Assembly (NCBI GenBank): GCA_046565985.1
Contig: JBKHXN010000055.1
Coordinates: forward strand, 1 to 8,956
Source of the DNA: Polycyclovorans sp046565985
GTDB lineage: Bacteria; Pseudomonadota; Gammaproteobacteria; Nevskiales; Nevskiaceae
DNA length: 8,956 bases
Reading direction: 5' to 3'
The first letter of the stretch is position 1. Each line of letters opens with the position of its first letter. Below, one piece after another: positions 1 to 7,705 of the stretch. A program made the translations under genes and the position numbers. The notes under the pieces are model-generated. The model saw nothing but the letters and a program-made list of their open reading frames with translations. It was not told the origin of the DNA and made no database searches.

Positions 1-1065
1 CGCCGGCGCGTGCTCGACATGCGGGTGGCCGAGACCGGGCTCTCGGTGCTCTACGTCAACTGCGTGGGCGGCCAGGACGAGGTGGTGTTCGACGGGGATT
101 CGCTCGCGGTACGCGCCGACGGCTCGCTGGCCTTCGCCGCGCCGCTGTTCGAGGAGGGGATCTACCCGGTGCAGCTGGACGCCCACGGTCGCCTGGGCGG
201 CGCGCTCGCGCCGCAACCCGAAGCGGACGCCGCCGTTTATCGGGGGCTGGTGCAGGCGACGCGCGATTACGTGAACCGCAACGGCTTTCCCGGCGCGCTG
301 CTGGGCCTGTCCGGCGGTGTGGATTCGGCGCTGGTCGCCGCCATCGCCGCCGACGCACTCGGCCCCGAGCGGGTCTGGGCGGTTTCCATGCCCTCGCGCT
401 ACACGCTGGCCATGTCCAACGACGACGCCCGCCTGCAGGCCGAGGCCCTGGGGATCCGCTACAGCCTGCTGCCCATCGAGGCGCCGTTTGCGGCTTACAC
501 CCAGACCCTGGCGCCGCTGTTTGCCGGACGCGCCCCGGACCTGACCGAGGAGAATCTGCAGTCGCGCAGCCGCGGCGCCCTGCTCATGGCGCTGTCCAAC
601 AAGTTTGGCCACGTGGTGCTCGCCACCGGCAACAAGTCCGAGATGGCGGTGGGCTATGCCACCCTCTACGGCGACATGTGCGGCGGCTTTGCGCCGATCA
701 AGGACTGCTACAAGACCCTGGTGTACCGGCTGGCCGCCTGGCGCAACCGCCAGGGGGCGGTGATTCCGGAACGGGTGCTGACCCGCGCGCCGAGCGCGGA
801 ACTGCGCCCCGACCAGAAGGACTCCGATTCGCTGCCGCCCTACGAGGTGCTCGACCCGCTGCTCCAGCACTATGTGGAGGAGCAGCGCTCCATTCCGGAG
901 ATCGTCGCGCTGGGGTTTGACGCGGCCACCGTGCAGCGGGTGGCGGCGCTGGTGCGGCGTTCGGAGTACAAGCGCCGGCAGGCGCCGCCGGGGCCCAAGG
1001 TGACGCGCTGCGCGTTTGGCCGCGAGCGGCGCTACCCGATCACCGCGGTGTACGGGGATATCTGA
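1..1065 (+). CDS. nadE: Glutamine-dependent NAD+ synthetase, 5'-truncated by window edge
   Basis: This enzyme makes NAD+ from nicotinic acid adenine dinucleotide, ATP and ammonia, the last step of NAD biosynthesis in the cytoplasm. The glutamine-using form has an N-terminal nitrilase-like amidase domain that releases the ammonia. The frame is open from base 1 with no convincing start, and 354 codons are visible against about 540 in the family. The catalytic Cys of the amidase domain should therefore lie upstream. The end of that domain is visible as NCVGGQDEVVFDG (bases 58-96). The synthetase domain shows the ATP-pyrophosphatase loop SGGVDS at 310-327, then ENLQSRSRG and ATGNKSEMAVGYATLYGD near 625-675, both typical of NadE. 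The reading frame is intact to TGA at 1063-1065. The gene converges on bamD with a 4-base gap. Family assignment is near certain; the glutamine-dependent subtype follows from the amidase remnant. Confidence 0.96.
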   Translation, partial: RRRVLDMRVAETGLSVLYVNCVGGQDEVVFDGDSLAVRADGSLAFAAPLFEEGIYPVQLDAHGRLGGALAPQPEADAAVYRGLVQATRDYVNRNGFPGALLGLSGGVDSALVAAIAADALGPERVWAVSMPSRYTLAMSNDDARLQAEALGIRYSLLPIEAPFAAYTQTLAPLFAGRAPDLTEENLQSRSRGALLMALSNKFGHVVLATGNKSEMAVGYATLYGDMCGGFAPIKDCYKTLVYRLAAWRNRQGAVIPERVLTRAPSAELRPDQKDSDSLPPYEVLDPLLQHYVEEQRSIPEIVALGFDAATVQRVAALVRRSEYKRRQAPPGPKVTRCAFGRERRYPITAVYGDI

Positions 1066-1069
1066 GGCG

Positions 1070-1936
1070 CTACTCGGCCTCGCGTGGCGGGAACATGAGT
1101 TCCAGCGTCAGCTCGCCCAGGCGCTGCAGCGGCGGGTCGGGCAGCACGTTGTCGCGCACCGGGTCCACGCCGTTGGCGGCCATCAGGCGCTGCGCGTCGT
1201 CGGCCTGCTGGGTCAGGCCCAGGCGGCGGTAGCTCTGCTCCATGAGGATCAGCCCCTGGCGTGCGGCGGGGGTGCCGGGGTAACGCGCCACGACCTGCTC
1301 GGCGCGCCGGGCGGCGGCCAGATCGGCGCCGCGTTTCTGGTAGTAGCGCACCACGTGCAGCTCGTTGGCGGCAATGCGGTTGCGCAGATACACCATGCGC
1401 TGGCGGGCATCGGCGGCGTAGCGGCTGTCCGGATACTTCTGCACCAGCAGGGAGAAATCATCGAAGGCGCGCCGGGCGTAACTCACGTCTTCCTTGGTGC
1501 TGTCAAAGCCCAGCGAGGCGGCAAAGCTGTCCTCGCGGCTCTGGTTCACCACGCCCTTGAGATAGTGCACGTAGTCGGCAAAGGGGTGGCGCGGATGGTC
1601 GCGCAGGAAGCGGTCGGCGGCGTCAACGGCCAGATCGTTCTCGAAGTTGCGGTGATAGGCGTACAGGCGCTCCAGCTCGGCCTGGATGGCGTAGGCGCTG
1701 AACGGGTAGCGCGCCACCACCTGGTTGTAGCGCTCGATGGCCAGGACGAAGTCCGAGGATTCCAGCGACTGCCGGGCGGCTTTGTACAATCCCTCGGCTT
1801 CCAGGCGCAGTTCACGCTGGGTCACACGGCCACGGTCGAAGGGGTTGGTGGGGGGCAGCACGCCCGGGTCACTGGCACAGGCCGCCACCGTGCAGATCAG
1901 CACGGCCACCGCCGTGTGAGGAATGATTTTTTTCAT
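1070..1936 (-). CDS. bamD: Outer membrane protein assembly factor BamD (ComL/YfiO)
   Basis: BamD is the essential lipoprotein partner of BamA in the BAM complex, which folds beta-barrel proteins into the outer membrane from the periplasmic side. The protein has 288 residues; E. coli BamD has 245. It begins MKKIIP, then a hydrophobic stretch and the lipobox VAAC, with the lipidated Cys at residue 20. Ala at +2 agrees with outer-membrane sorting. Residues about 40-250 form TPR-like helical repeats, with family segments such as YNQVVARYPFSAYAIQAELE (70-89) and FLRDHPRHPFADYVHYLKG (110-128). The start at 1936 was chosen because it places the signal peptide correctly. The same frame stays open far upstream, but that part is only antisense to rluD. 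No good Shine-Dalgarno sequence precedes the ATG. The C-terminal end is longer than in E. coli. Divergence from rluD is a conserved arrangement and supports the call. Confidence 0.95.
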   Translation of the reverse strand: MKKIIPHTAVAVLICTVAACASDPGVLPPTNPFDRGRVTQRELRLEAEGLYKAARQSLESSDFVLAIERYNQVVARYPFSAYAIQAELERLYAYHRNFENDLAVDAADRFLRDHPRHPFADYVHYLKGVVNQSREDSFAASLGFDSTKEDVSYARRAFDDFSLLVQKYPDSRYAADARQRMVYLRNRIAANELHVVRYYQKRGADLAAARRAEQVVARYPGTPAARQGLILMEQSYRRLGLTQQADDAQRLMAANGVDPVRDNVLPDPPLQRLGELTLELMFPPREAE

Positions 1937-1965
1937 GAACAGCCAGATATTCAGTAAAGACTGCG

Positions 1966-1971
1966 AGTATA
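1966..1971 (-). promoter_or_regulatory. Possible -10 element for bamD
   Basis: On the minus strand the 39-base gap between bamD and rluD contains TATACT, matching the sigma-70 -10 consensus at five of six positions. It lies 29 bases before the bamD start codon and would give a leader of about 20 bases. No good -35 hexamer is found 16-18 bases upstream, where the sequence lies inside the rluD coding region. The element is therefore only a candidate. Confidence 0.3.
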
Positions 1972-1975
1972 GCGG

Positions 1976-2959
1976 ATGAACACAGCACTCCCTGCCGACG
2001 AAGAAGACCTCCAGTTCAGCGCCGAGGTTCCGGAAACCCTGGCCGGCAGCCGGCTGGACGTGGCCTGCGCCAAGCTGTTCGACGCCTACTCGCGCTCCCG
2101 CCTGCAGCAGTGGATCGCGGGCGGGCGCCTGCAGGTGGACGGGCAGACGGTCACCGCGGTCCGCACGCCGGTCACCGCCGGCAGCCTGCTGCTGCTCGAC
2201 GCCGAGCCGGAGCCCGATACCGAGGTCAAGCCCCAGGACCTGCCGCTGGAGATCGTGCACCAGGACGCCGCGCTGGCCATCATCCACAAGCCCGCCGGGC
2301 TGACCGTGCATCCGGGCGCCGGCCAGCGCGCCAGCACCCTGCAGAATGCGCTGCTCTACCACCTGCCGCAGACCGCCGCGGTGCCGCGCGCCGGCATCAT
2401 CCACCGGCTCGACAAGGACACCTCCGGCCTGCTGGTGGTGGCGCTCACGCTCAGCGCGCACGCGCGGCTGGTGGCGCAGCTGGCCGCGCGCGAGATCCGC
2501 CGGGAATACGACGCGGTGGTACAGGGCAGCCTGGTGGCGGGCGGTACGGTGGAGGCCCCCATCGGCCGTCACCCGCGTGACCGGCTGAAGATGGCGGTGC
2601 TGGACCGCGGCGGGCGCGAGGCCACCACCCACTACCGCGTCCACGCCCACTTCGGGCATCACACCCATCTGCGGGTGCGGCTGGAAACCGGACGCACGCA
2701 CCAGATCCGTGTCCACATGGCGCACCTGCGCCACAGCATCGTCGGCGACAGCGTCTACGGCGGCGAGGCGGTGCGCGGCCAGGGCCTGCCCGACAGCCTG
2801 CGCGCCGCGCTCAAGGCCTTCCCGCGGCAGGCGCTGCACGCCCGCGAGCTGGCGCTGGCCCACCCTCTGAGCGGCAAGCCCTTGGAGATCACCCGCGAGC
2901 CGCCGGCCGACATGCAGGCCCTGCTGGCGCTGCTGCGCGAACAGGACCCGCGCCGGTGA
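1976..2959 (+). CDS. rluD: 23S rRNA pseudouridine synthase RluD
   Basis: RluD converts uridines in helix 69 of 23S rRNA (positions 1911, 1915 and 1917 in E. coli numbering) to pseudouridine, which matters for ribosome assembly. The product has 327 residues, close to the usual 320-330. An S4-type RNA-binding domain occupies about residues 23-75 (SRLDVACAKLF, SRSRLQQWI). The RluA-family catalytic domain follows. It has the motif HRLDKDTSGLLV with catalytic Asp146, the upstream segment HKPAGLTVHPG (104-114), and GRTHQIRVHM at 239-248. The HPG segment and the S4 domain favour RluD over RluA or RluC. The start ATG at 1976 lies 39 bases from the bamD start on the other strand and has only a weak ribosome-binding site. 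The stop codon overlaps the pgeF start, so the two genes are probably one transcript. The same bamD / rluD-pgeF order occurs in E. coli. Confidence 0.95.
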   Translation: MNTALPADEEDLQFSAEVPETLAGSRLDVACAKLFDAYSRSRLQQWIAGGRLQVDGQTVTAVRTPVTAGSLLLLDAEPEPDTEVKPQDLPLEIVHQDAALAIIHKPAGLTVHPGAGQRASTLQNALLYHLPQTAAVPRAGIIHRLDKDTSGLLVVALTLSAHARLVAQLAAREIRREYDAVVQGSLVAGGTVEAPIGRHPRDRLKMAVLDRGGREATTHYRVHAHFGHHTHLRVRLETGRTHQIRVHMAHLRHSIVGDSVYGGEAVRGQGLPDSLRAALKAFPRQALHARELALAHPLSGKPLEITREPPADMQALLALLREQDPRR

Positions 2960-3777
2960 GCGAGGCGCCCGTGCCGGAGCTGATCGTCCCGGACTGGCCG
3001 GCGCCCGGCTGTGTGCGGGCGGTGGCCACCACCCGCGGCGGCGGCTACAGCCAGGGCCCTTACGCCGGGCTCAATCTCGCCACCCACGTCGGCGACGATC
3101 CGGCGGCGGTGCAGGCCAACCGCCAGCTGCTCTGCCGCCATCTGGGACTGGACGCCGAGCCGGTCTGGCTGGAGCAGGTCCACGGCCGGCGGGTGCTGCA
3201 ACTGCCGCCGGAGCCGCTCCGGCCCGCCGATGCCAGTGTCTGCCGCCAGCCGGGCCTGGCCTGCGTGGTGATGAGCGCGGACTGCCTGCCGGTGCTGTTC
3301 TGCGACCGGGCAGGGACCGTGGTCGCGGCGGCACACGCCGGCTGGCGGGGTCTGGCCGCGGGGGTACTGGAGGCCACCGTCCAGGCCATGGCCGTGCCGC
3401 CTGCGCAGCTGATGGCCTGGCTGGGGCCCGCCATCGGCCCGCAGGCCTTCGAGGTGGGCGAGCCGGTGCGCACGGCCTTTCTGGCCGCGCAGTCCGCCGC
3501 TGCCGGGGCCTTCGTCCCGGCCGGCACGCCCGGCCAGTGGTACGCCGATCTCTACGCCCTGGCGCGGCTGCGCCTGCAGGGCGCCGGGCTCCGGCAGATC
3601 CATGGCGGCGGCTACTGCACGCTCGCCGATCCCACACGTTTTTACTCCTACCGCCGCGAGCCCCGCTGCGGGCGCATGGCGACACTGGTGTGGAGGGTCC
3701 AGGGCAGCGCGGATACCAAGTGCCGTCGCGCGATCGGGGCCGCGGATTGCCTTGCGCCGGTCAAGGCCGTCTGTTAA
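2956..3777 (+). CDS. pgeF: Laccase-domain protein PgeF (YfiH), purine nucleoside phosphorylase family, with extended C-terminus
   Basis: This family (Cu-oxidase_4, YfiH/PgeF, LACC1-like) is described as zinc-dependent purine nucleoside phosphorylase/deaminase, and in E. coli as a peptidoglycan editing factor that keeps L-Ser out of muropeptides. The 273-residue product shows the three metal ligands expected: His76 in LEQVHG, Cys110 in SADCLPV and His127 in AHAGWRG. It also has the family segments TTRGGGYSQGPYAGLNL (25-41), WLGPAIGP and the near-terminal FYSYRRE..GRMATLVW. The start is GTG at 2956, overlapping the rluD stop as GTGA, so translation is probably coupled. No alternative start fits the conserved N-terminus better. 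The oddity is the end: family members normally stop one or two residues after GRMA-L-W, whereas this one continues for 27 residues containing three Cys. The exact physiological reaction is uncertain for the whole family. Confidence 0.92.
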   Translation: MSEAPVPELIVPDWPAPGCVRAVATTRGGGYSQGPYAGLNLATHVGDDPAAVQANRQLLCRHLGLDAEPVWLEQVHGRRVLQLPPEPLRPADASVCRQPGLACVVMSADCLPVLFCDRAGTVVAAAHAGWRGLAAGVLEATVQAMAVPPAQLMAWLGPAIGPQAFEVGEPVRTAFLAAQSAAAGAFVPAGTPGQWYADLYALARLRLQGAGLRQIHGGGYCTLADPTRFYSYRREPRCGRMATLVWRVQGSADTKCRRAIGAADCLAPVKAVC

Positions 3778-3790
3778 AACGTGTGACAGA

Positions 3791-3832
3791 TTTCATGGTT
3801 ACCGAAATAACCGGTGGCTGCGGTCCATGAAA
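3791..3832. repeat. Interrupted dyad / stem-loop after pgeF, upstream of the DUF1302 cassette
   Basis: TTTCATGG (3791-3798) is perfectly complementary to CCATGAAA (3825-3832). After a 2-base bulge the stem continues with ACCG (3801-3804) against CGGT (3821-3824), giving 12 pairs in total. An alternative smaller hairpin, GGTTA/TAACC (3797-3801 with 3808-3812), lies inside it, so two mutually exclusive folds are possible. No T-run follows on either strand, which argues against a standard intrinsic terminator. It starts 14 bases after the pgeF stop. The remainder of the gap to 4023 shows only a short palindrome AGTGCACT (3889-3896) and the ribosome-binding site of the next gene. Function is unknown: operator, RNA stability element or weak terminator are all possible. 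Confidence 0.5.
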
Positions 3833-4015
3833 CAAATAAGTGACGCGGGCCAAGCGTCGTCAACGGCGAGGATGGAGAGAGACGGTGCAGTGCACTTTCA
3901 TTCATTCCATAACGGCCGCGCATCCTGGGGATGTGCGTCGCCGGCTCGCGTGCGCGGTCGCATGAGCGTCATCCAACGGGTCTTAGCACGCTGTCCGTAC
4001 CAGATTCATACAAAC

Positions 4016-4020
4016 AGGGA
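4016..4020 (+). promoter_or_regulatory. Ribosome-binding site deciding the DUF1302 start
   Basis: AGGGA lies 3 bases before the ATG at 4024 and 9 bases before the in-frame ATG at 4030. The spacing is short for the first and good for the second, so the true product may lack the first two residues. Both starts leave the signal peptide intact. Confidence 0.45.
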
Positions 4021-4023
4021 AAA

Positions 4024-6309
4024 ATGAGGATGCTCAACTCTCGCCTTCGCCGCTGCTTCCGTCCGCTGGGCCTTGCCAGCGCCGTTGCACTGTTCACCGC
4101 CACGCCGGCCAGTGCCTTCCAGTTCCAGATCGGGGATAACGTCTTCCGCATCGAGAACCTGTTTACCGTCGGTGCCATGCTGCGCATGCAGGATCGCGAC
4201 ATCAGCAACATCGGCAAGTCCAACCTTGATCCAGGCCTCTGCGTCGCGCGCGTCGGGGACGACGGGGTCAGCGGGCCGGACACGACCCGCGGCAACAACA
4301 CATTCAGTGGCGACACCTGCACCACCAGCAACGGGGTGGGCGGCGATCCGGCCCTGAGTTCGGCGTCCAATATCGCCTTCGTCAACGCGCCGGGCTCGTT
4401 CACGCCCAACGCCGACAACGGCAACCTCAACTTCGACAAGGGCGACGTGGTGCACGCCGCGGCCAAGATCACCACCGACTTCAACACCGAGCTGTACGGC
4501 TTCAACATCTTTGCCCGCTCGCTGCTGCTGTTCGACAGCAACTACGACGATCTGCTGGAAACCCACCCGGATACCACCCTGCAGGCTCGCCGCACGGAAT
4601 TCCCCGAGGCCGGCAAGGACGTCATCAGCGTGCGTACCGAGTTTCTCGACTACAACATCAGCCGCAGCTTCGACGTGTTCGACCGCTTCGTCAGCGTCAA
4701 GGTCGGCAATCAGGTACTGAACTGGGGTGAATCCAGCTTCCTGCTCGCCAACTCGCTCAACTCCATCAACCCGGCCGACCAGGCGCTGCTGCGCATCCCC
4801 GGCTTTGACTTGAAGGAACTCCAGCAGCCGCAGGGCATGGTGGTGATCAACGCCGAGCTGCTGCGCAGCGTGAACCTGGAGATGTTCTACCAGTACGAGT
4901 GGAAGCCGGTGATCGTGGACCCGGTGGGCAGCTTCTTCTCGCAGTCCGATACCCTCGGCGAAGGTGGCCAGTACGCCATGCTGTCCTTCTCCAAGGCGCC
5001 GGAAGATCCGGGCATCCCCACCAATGATCCGCGCTACCCGGCCGGCTTCATCGGCCTGTACGTGCCTTCGGACAACCCCAACGACCCCATCGGCTCGCTT
5101 GGTTCCAACGCCAGCCGCACCATCTACCGTGACCTGGCCGAGGAGCGCCGGCGCGAGCCGGAAGACGGCGGCCAGTACGGCGCGGCGCTGAAGTTCTTCC
5201 TCGAGAATTTCAATGGCGGCACGGAAGTGGGCCTGTACTTTGCCAACTACCATGCTCGCGTGCCGTCCATCAGCGGCTTCTCGGCGCTGGAGACCTGTAT
5301 CCCCGCCGATACCGGTGCCGCTGCCACCAACCTCGCTGCCTTCGGCGCGGCCTGTACCTCGGCCGGCAGAGAGCCCATCCCGGTGGATACCGCGCGCCTG
5401 ATCGTGGAATACCCGGAAGACATCCGCATGTACGGCATGTCCTTCAACACCACCCTGGGCGGTTACGCCATCTCCGGTGAATATGCCTGGCGCGAGAACC
5501 TGCCCATCCAGGCGCAGTCCACCGATCTGGTGTTTGCCCTGCTGCAGCCGGCCTTCCCGACCGACAACTTCGACGTGGGCGCCGCCGTCATCCCCGGCCG
5601 CCGCGCCGCGGTGCCGGACTTCCTGGAGACCAACTACCGCAACAATCCCTTCGTGCCTGGATCTGGCGGTAATGAATACATCCGCGGCTGGGAGCCGATG
5701 AAGATCGGCCAGGCCAACCTGACCTTCCTGCGCCTGCTGGGTGGTGGTGACAATCCCTTCGGCGCCTCGCAGATGACCATCCTGTTCGAGATGGGCTACA
5801 CCCATCTGCCGGACTACCCGGACCTGTCGGAGTTCCAGTCCAACGGCGCGGGCACCGACACCCACATCTCCGTGGGCGCGGACGGCACCACCGGCATCAA
5901 CCCGCGGGACATCCGCTTGGATCCCAACGATCCCAATAGCTTCGACCCCGCCAAGACCCTGCCGGGCCTGCGCCAGAACCCGACCTCGCAGCTGGGCCTG
6001 GACGTGAAGGGCTTTGGCACCAAGGAGTCCTACGGCTACCGCCTGCTGACGCTGACGCGCTTCGACAACTCGCTGTTCGGCGCCAACATCGAACTGCTCA
6101 ACGCCTTCTTCCATGACATCGAGGGCGTGGGCCCCGGTCTGGGCCAGAACTTCGTGGAAGGCCGCAAGCAGATTCTTTCGGGCATCCGCTTCGATTACCT
6201 GTCGCGCTATGTCGGCGAGCTGCGCTACACCTGGTTCACCGGTGGCCAGAATCGCGATGCCCTGCGCGACCGCGACAACGTCTTCCTGCAGCTGGGCTAC
6301 CAGTTCTGA
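4024..6309 (+). CDS. DUF1302 family predicted outer-membrane beta-barrel protein
   Basis: The product has 761 residues and no established biochemical function. It begins with a basic signal peptide (MRMLNSRLRR, then a hydrophobic stretch to residue 31) and a clear cleavage site TPASA|FQF. The DUF1302 signature is visible around residues 233-273: NWGESSFLLANSLNSINPAD followed by a PGFDLKELQQPQGMV segment. The rest is rich in alternating polar and hydrophobic strands and in Gly, Asn and Asp turns. The protein ends LQLGYQF. A terminal Phe after aromatic strand residues is the signal recognised by BamA, so outer-membrane insertion is likely. The mature part holds exactly four Cys, in two local pairs (73 and 99; 425 and 444). 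It is the first gene of a co-directional set with DUF1329, YCF48-like and RND-type genes; the spacer to DUF1329 is 36 bases. By context it may be the outer-membrane pore or acceptor for a hydrophobic substrate. Substrate and direction of transport are unknown. An alternative start is ATG 4030. Confidence 0.88.
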   Translation: MRMLNSRLRRCFRPLGLASAVALFTATPASAFQFQIGDNVFRIENLFTVGAMLRMQDRDISNIGKSNLDPGLCVARVGDDGVSGPDTTRGNNTFSGDTCTTSNGVGGDPALSSASNIAFVNAPGSFTPNADNGNLNFDKGDVVHAAAKITTDFNTELYGFNIFARSLLLFDSNYDDLLETHPDTTLQARRTEFPEAGKDVISVRTEFLDYNISRSFDVFDRFVSVKVGNQVLNWGESSFLLANSLNSINPADQALLRIPGFDLKELQQPQGMVVINAELLRSVNLEMFYQYEWKPVIVDPVGSFFSQSDTLGEGGQYAMLSFSKAPEDPGIPTNDPRYPAGFIGLYVPSDNPNDPIGSLGSNASRTIYRDLAEERRREPEDGGQYGAALKFFLENFNGGTEVGLYFANYHARVPSISGFSALETCIPADTGAAATNLAAFGAACTSAGREPIPVDTARLIVEYPEDIRMYGMSFNTTLGGYAISGEYAWRENLPIQAQSTDLVFALLQPAFPTDNFDVGAAVIPGRRAAVPDFLETNYRNNPFVPGSGGNEYIRGWEPMKIGQANLTFLRLLGGGDNPFGASQMTILFEMGYTHLPDYPDLSEFQSNGAGTDTHISVGADGTTGINPRDIRLDPNDPNSFDPAKTLPGLRQNPTSQLGLDVKGFGTKESYGYRLLTLTRFDNSLFGANIELLNAFFHDIEGVGPGLGQNFVEGRKQILSGIRFDYLSRYVGELRYTWFTGGQNRDALRDRDNVFLQLGYQF

Positions 6310-6345
6310 GCCTGCCGCGTCTCACACATCTTCAGAGGTGATTGA

Positions 6346-7704
6346 ATGAAATACCTGTACTGCATTCCGGCGGCCCTCGTGGCCGCCGTGGTGTCTGTGG
6401 GGGCCGTGGCCAAGGTCGGCCCGGCGGGGCTGGCCAAGCTGGGCAAGGAACTCACCCCCATCGGCGCCGAGAAGGCAGGCAATGCGGACGGCAGCATCCC
6501 CGCCTGGAACGGGGGGCTGACCCAGCCTCCCGCCGGCTACAAGGGTACCGGGACGCGCTACATCAATCCCTTCCCTGAGGACAAGCCGGCCTTCACCATC
6601 ACCAAGGCCAATCTCGCGCAGTACCAGTCGCGGCTCTCGGCCGGCCAGCTGGCACTGTTCGAGAAGTTTCCCGACTCCTACAAGATGCCGGTCTACAACA
6701 CCCGGCGCACCTTCGCCAATCCGCAGTTCATCTACGACGCCACCCTGAAGAACGCCGCCAACGCCACGCTGGAAGGCAATGGCGAGGCGCTGGCCGGGGC
6801 CTCGGTGGGCATCCCGTTCCCGATCCCGAAGAACGGCCACGAGGTGATCTGGAACCACAAGGTGCGCTTCCGTGATGTCTCCCTGGTGCGCTGGAACAAC
6901 CAGTTTGCGGTGACCACCGGCGGTGATTTCAATGGCGTGAAGATCCGCGAGGACGTGAAATTCACCTACAGCGAGCCGGGCGCCACGCCGGAATCGCTCA
7001 ACAACGTGCTGTTCTACTTCTTGCAGGTGACCACCGCGCCGCCGCGTCTGGCCGGGACCATCCTGCTGGTCCACGAGACCATGGACCAGGTCAAGGAGGC
7101 GCGCCGCGCCTGGCAGTACAACCCCGGCCAGAAGCGCCTGCGCCGTGCGCCCAACGTGGGCTACGACAACCCGGGCACCGCCTCGGACGGCCTGCGCACC
7201 AACGACCAGACCGATACCTACAACGGCGCCATGGACCGTTACGACTGGAAGCTGCTGGGCAAGCAGGAGATGTACGTACCGGCCAACTCCTACGTGCTGC
7301 ACTCGGACCAGTACAAGTACAAGGACATCGTCAAGAAGAGCCACATCAACCAGGACCTGACGCGCTACGAGCTGCGCCGCCTGTGGGTGGTGGAGGCCAG
7401 CCTGCGCAGCGGCACCAGCCACATCTACAAGAAGCGCCGTTTCTACGTGGACGAGGACGGCTGGCAGATCCGCCTGGTGGACATCTACGACGCCCGCGAC
7501 CAGTTGTGGCGCTTCCAGGAAACCCACACCGTGATGGCCTACGACAAGCTCTACGAGAGCCCGATCTGCGAGACCGTGTACGACCTGCAGAACAACCGCT
7601 ATCTGGTGCAGGCCCTGAACAACGAAGACCCGGAGAACGCGGCGCAGGATTTCGACGTGCGCTACTTTGATCCGTCCAACGTCTCCAAGCTGTCCACCAA
7701 GTAA
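6346..7704 (+). CDS. DUF1329 family predicted exported (periplasmic/outer-membrane-associated) protein
   Basis: The product has 452 residues, a normal length for DUF1329. Solved family members are described as having a LolB/LolA-like half-barrel fold, which suggests binding of a lipid or other hydrophobic ligand; that is family knowledge and not proof here. The N-terminus has a weakly charged signal peptide with probable cleavage at AVA|KVG after residue 22. Cys6 lies in the signal and is not a lipobox, so it is not a typical lipoprotein. Family segments include LTPIGAEKAGNADGS followed by IPAWNGG (36-57), YINPFPEDKP (72-81), and PFPIPKNGHEVIWNHK at 157-172. The start at 6346 is supported by AGAGGTG at 6334-6340, five bases before the ATG. 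It directly follows the DUF1302 gene, as in many other genomes where the two families are adjacent. Only one Cys remains in the mature protein. It probably shuttles the cargo between the RND-type pump and the DUF1302 barrel. Confidence 0.9.
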   Translation: MKYLYCIPAALVAAVVSVGAVAKVGPAGLAKLGKELTPIGAEKAGNADGSIPAWNGGLTQPPAGYKGTGTRYINPFPEDKPAFTITKANLAQYQSRLSAGQLALFEKFPDSYKMPVYNTRRTFANPQFIYDATLKNAANATLEGNGEALAGASVGIPFPIPKNGHEVIWNHKVRFRDVSLVRWNNQFAVTTGGDFNGVKIREDVKFTYSEPGATPESLNNVLFYFLQVTTAPPRLAGTILLVHETMDQVKEARRAWQYNPGQKRLRRAPNVGYDNPGTASDGLRTNDQTDTYNGAMDRYDWKLLGKQEMYVPANSYVLHSDQYKYKDIVKKSHINQDLTRYELRRLWVVEASLRSGTSHIYKKRRFYVDEDGWQIRLVDIYDARDQLWRFQETHTVMAYDKLYESPICETVYDLQNNRYLVQALNNEDPENAAQDFDVRYFDPSNVSKLSTK

Positions 7705-7705
7705 A

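Noticed and set aside
1016..1957. 313-codon plus-strand frame
   Set aside because: Antisense to bamD, whose lipobox and TPR-type sequence are clear. The plus frame shows only His/Val/Gly-rich shadow composition.
1937..2863. Open minus-strand frame continuing upstream of bamD for about 300 codons
   Set aside because: It lies antisense to rluD, lacks family features, and would bury the bamD signal peptide and lipobox in the middle of the protein. It is an artefact of high GC.
3752..3780. TTGCGC-17-TAAAAC with a TG extension as a promoter for the DUF1302 cassette
   Set aside because: Only three of six and four of six consensus matches, and it overlaps the pgeF stop codon. Too weak to annotate without a mapped transcript start.
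3885..3965. 26-residue GTG-started small frame preceded by GGAGAGA, a possible leader peptide before the DUF1302 gene
   Set aside because: The purine-rich site is only 4 bases from the GTG, the peptide has no recognisable regulatory codon run, and no attenuator with a T-run follows. One chance frame of this size is expected here.
4006..6114. 702-codon open frame on the minus strand
   Set aside because: It is fully antisense to the DUF1302 gene. Composition (His/Val/Gly/Arg-rich, low complexity) is typical of shadow frames in GC-rich DNA, and the plus-strand gene has a signal peptide, family signature and barrel end.
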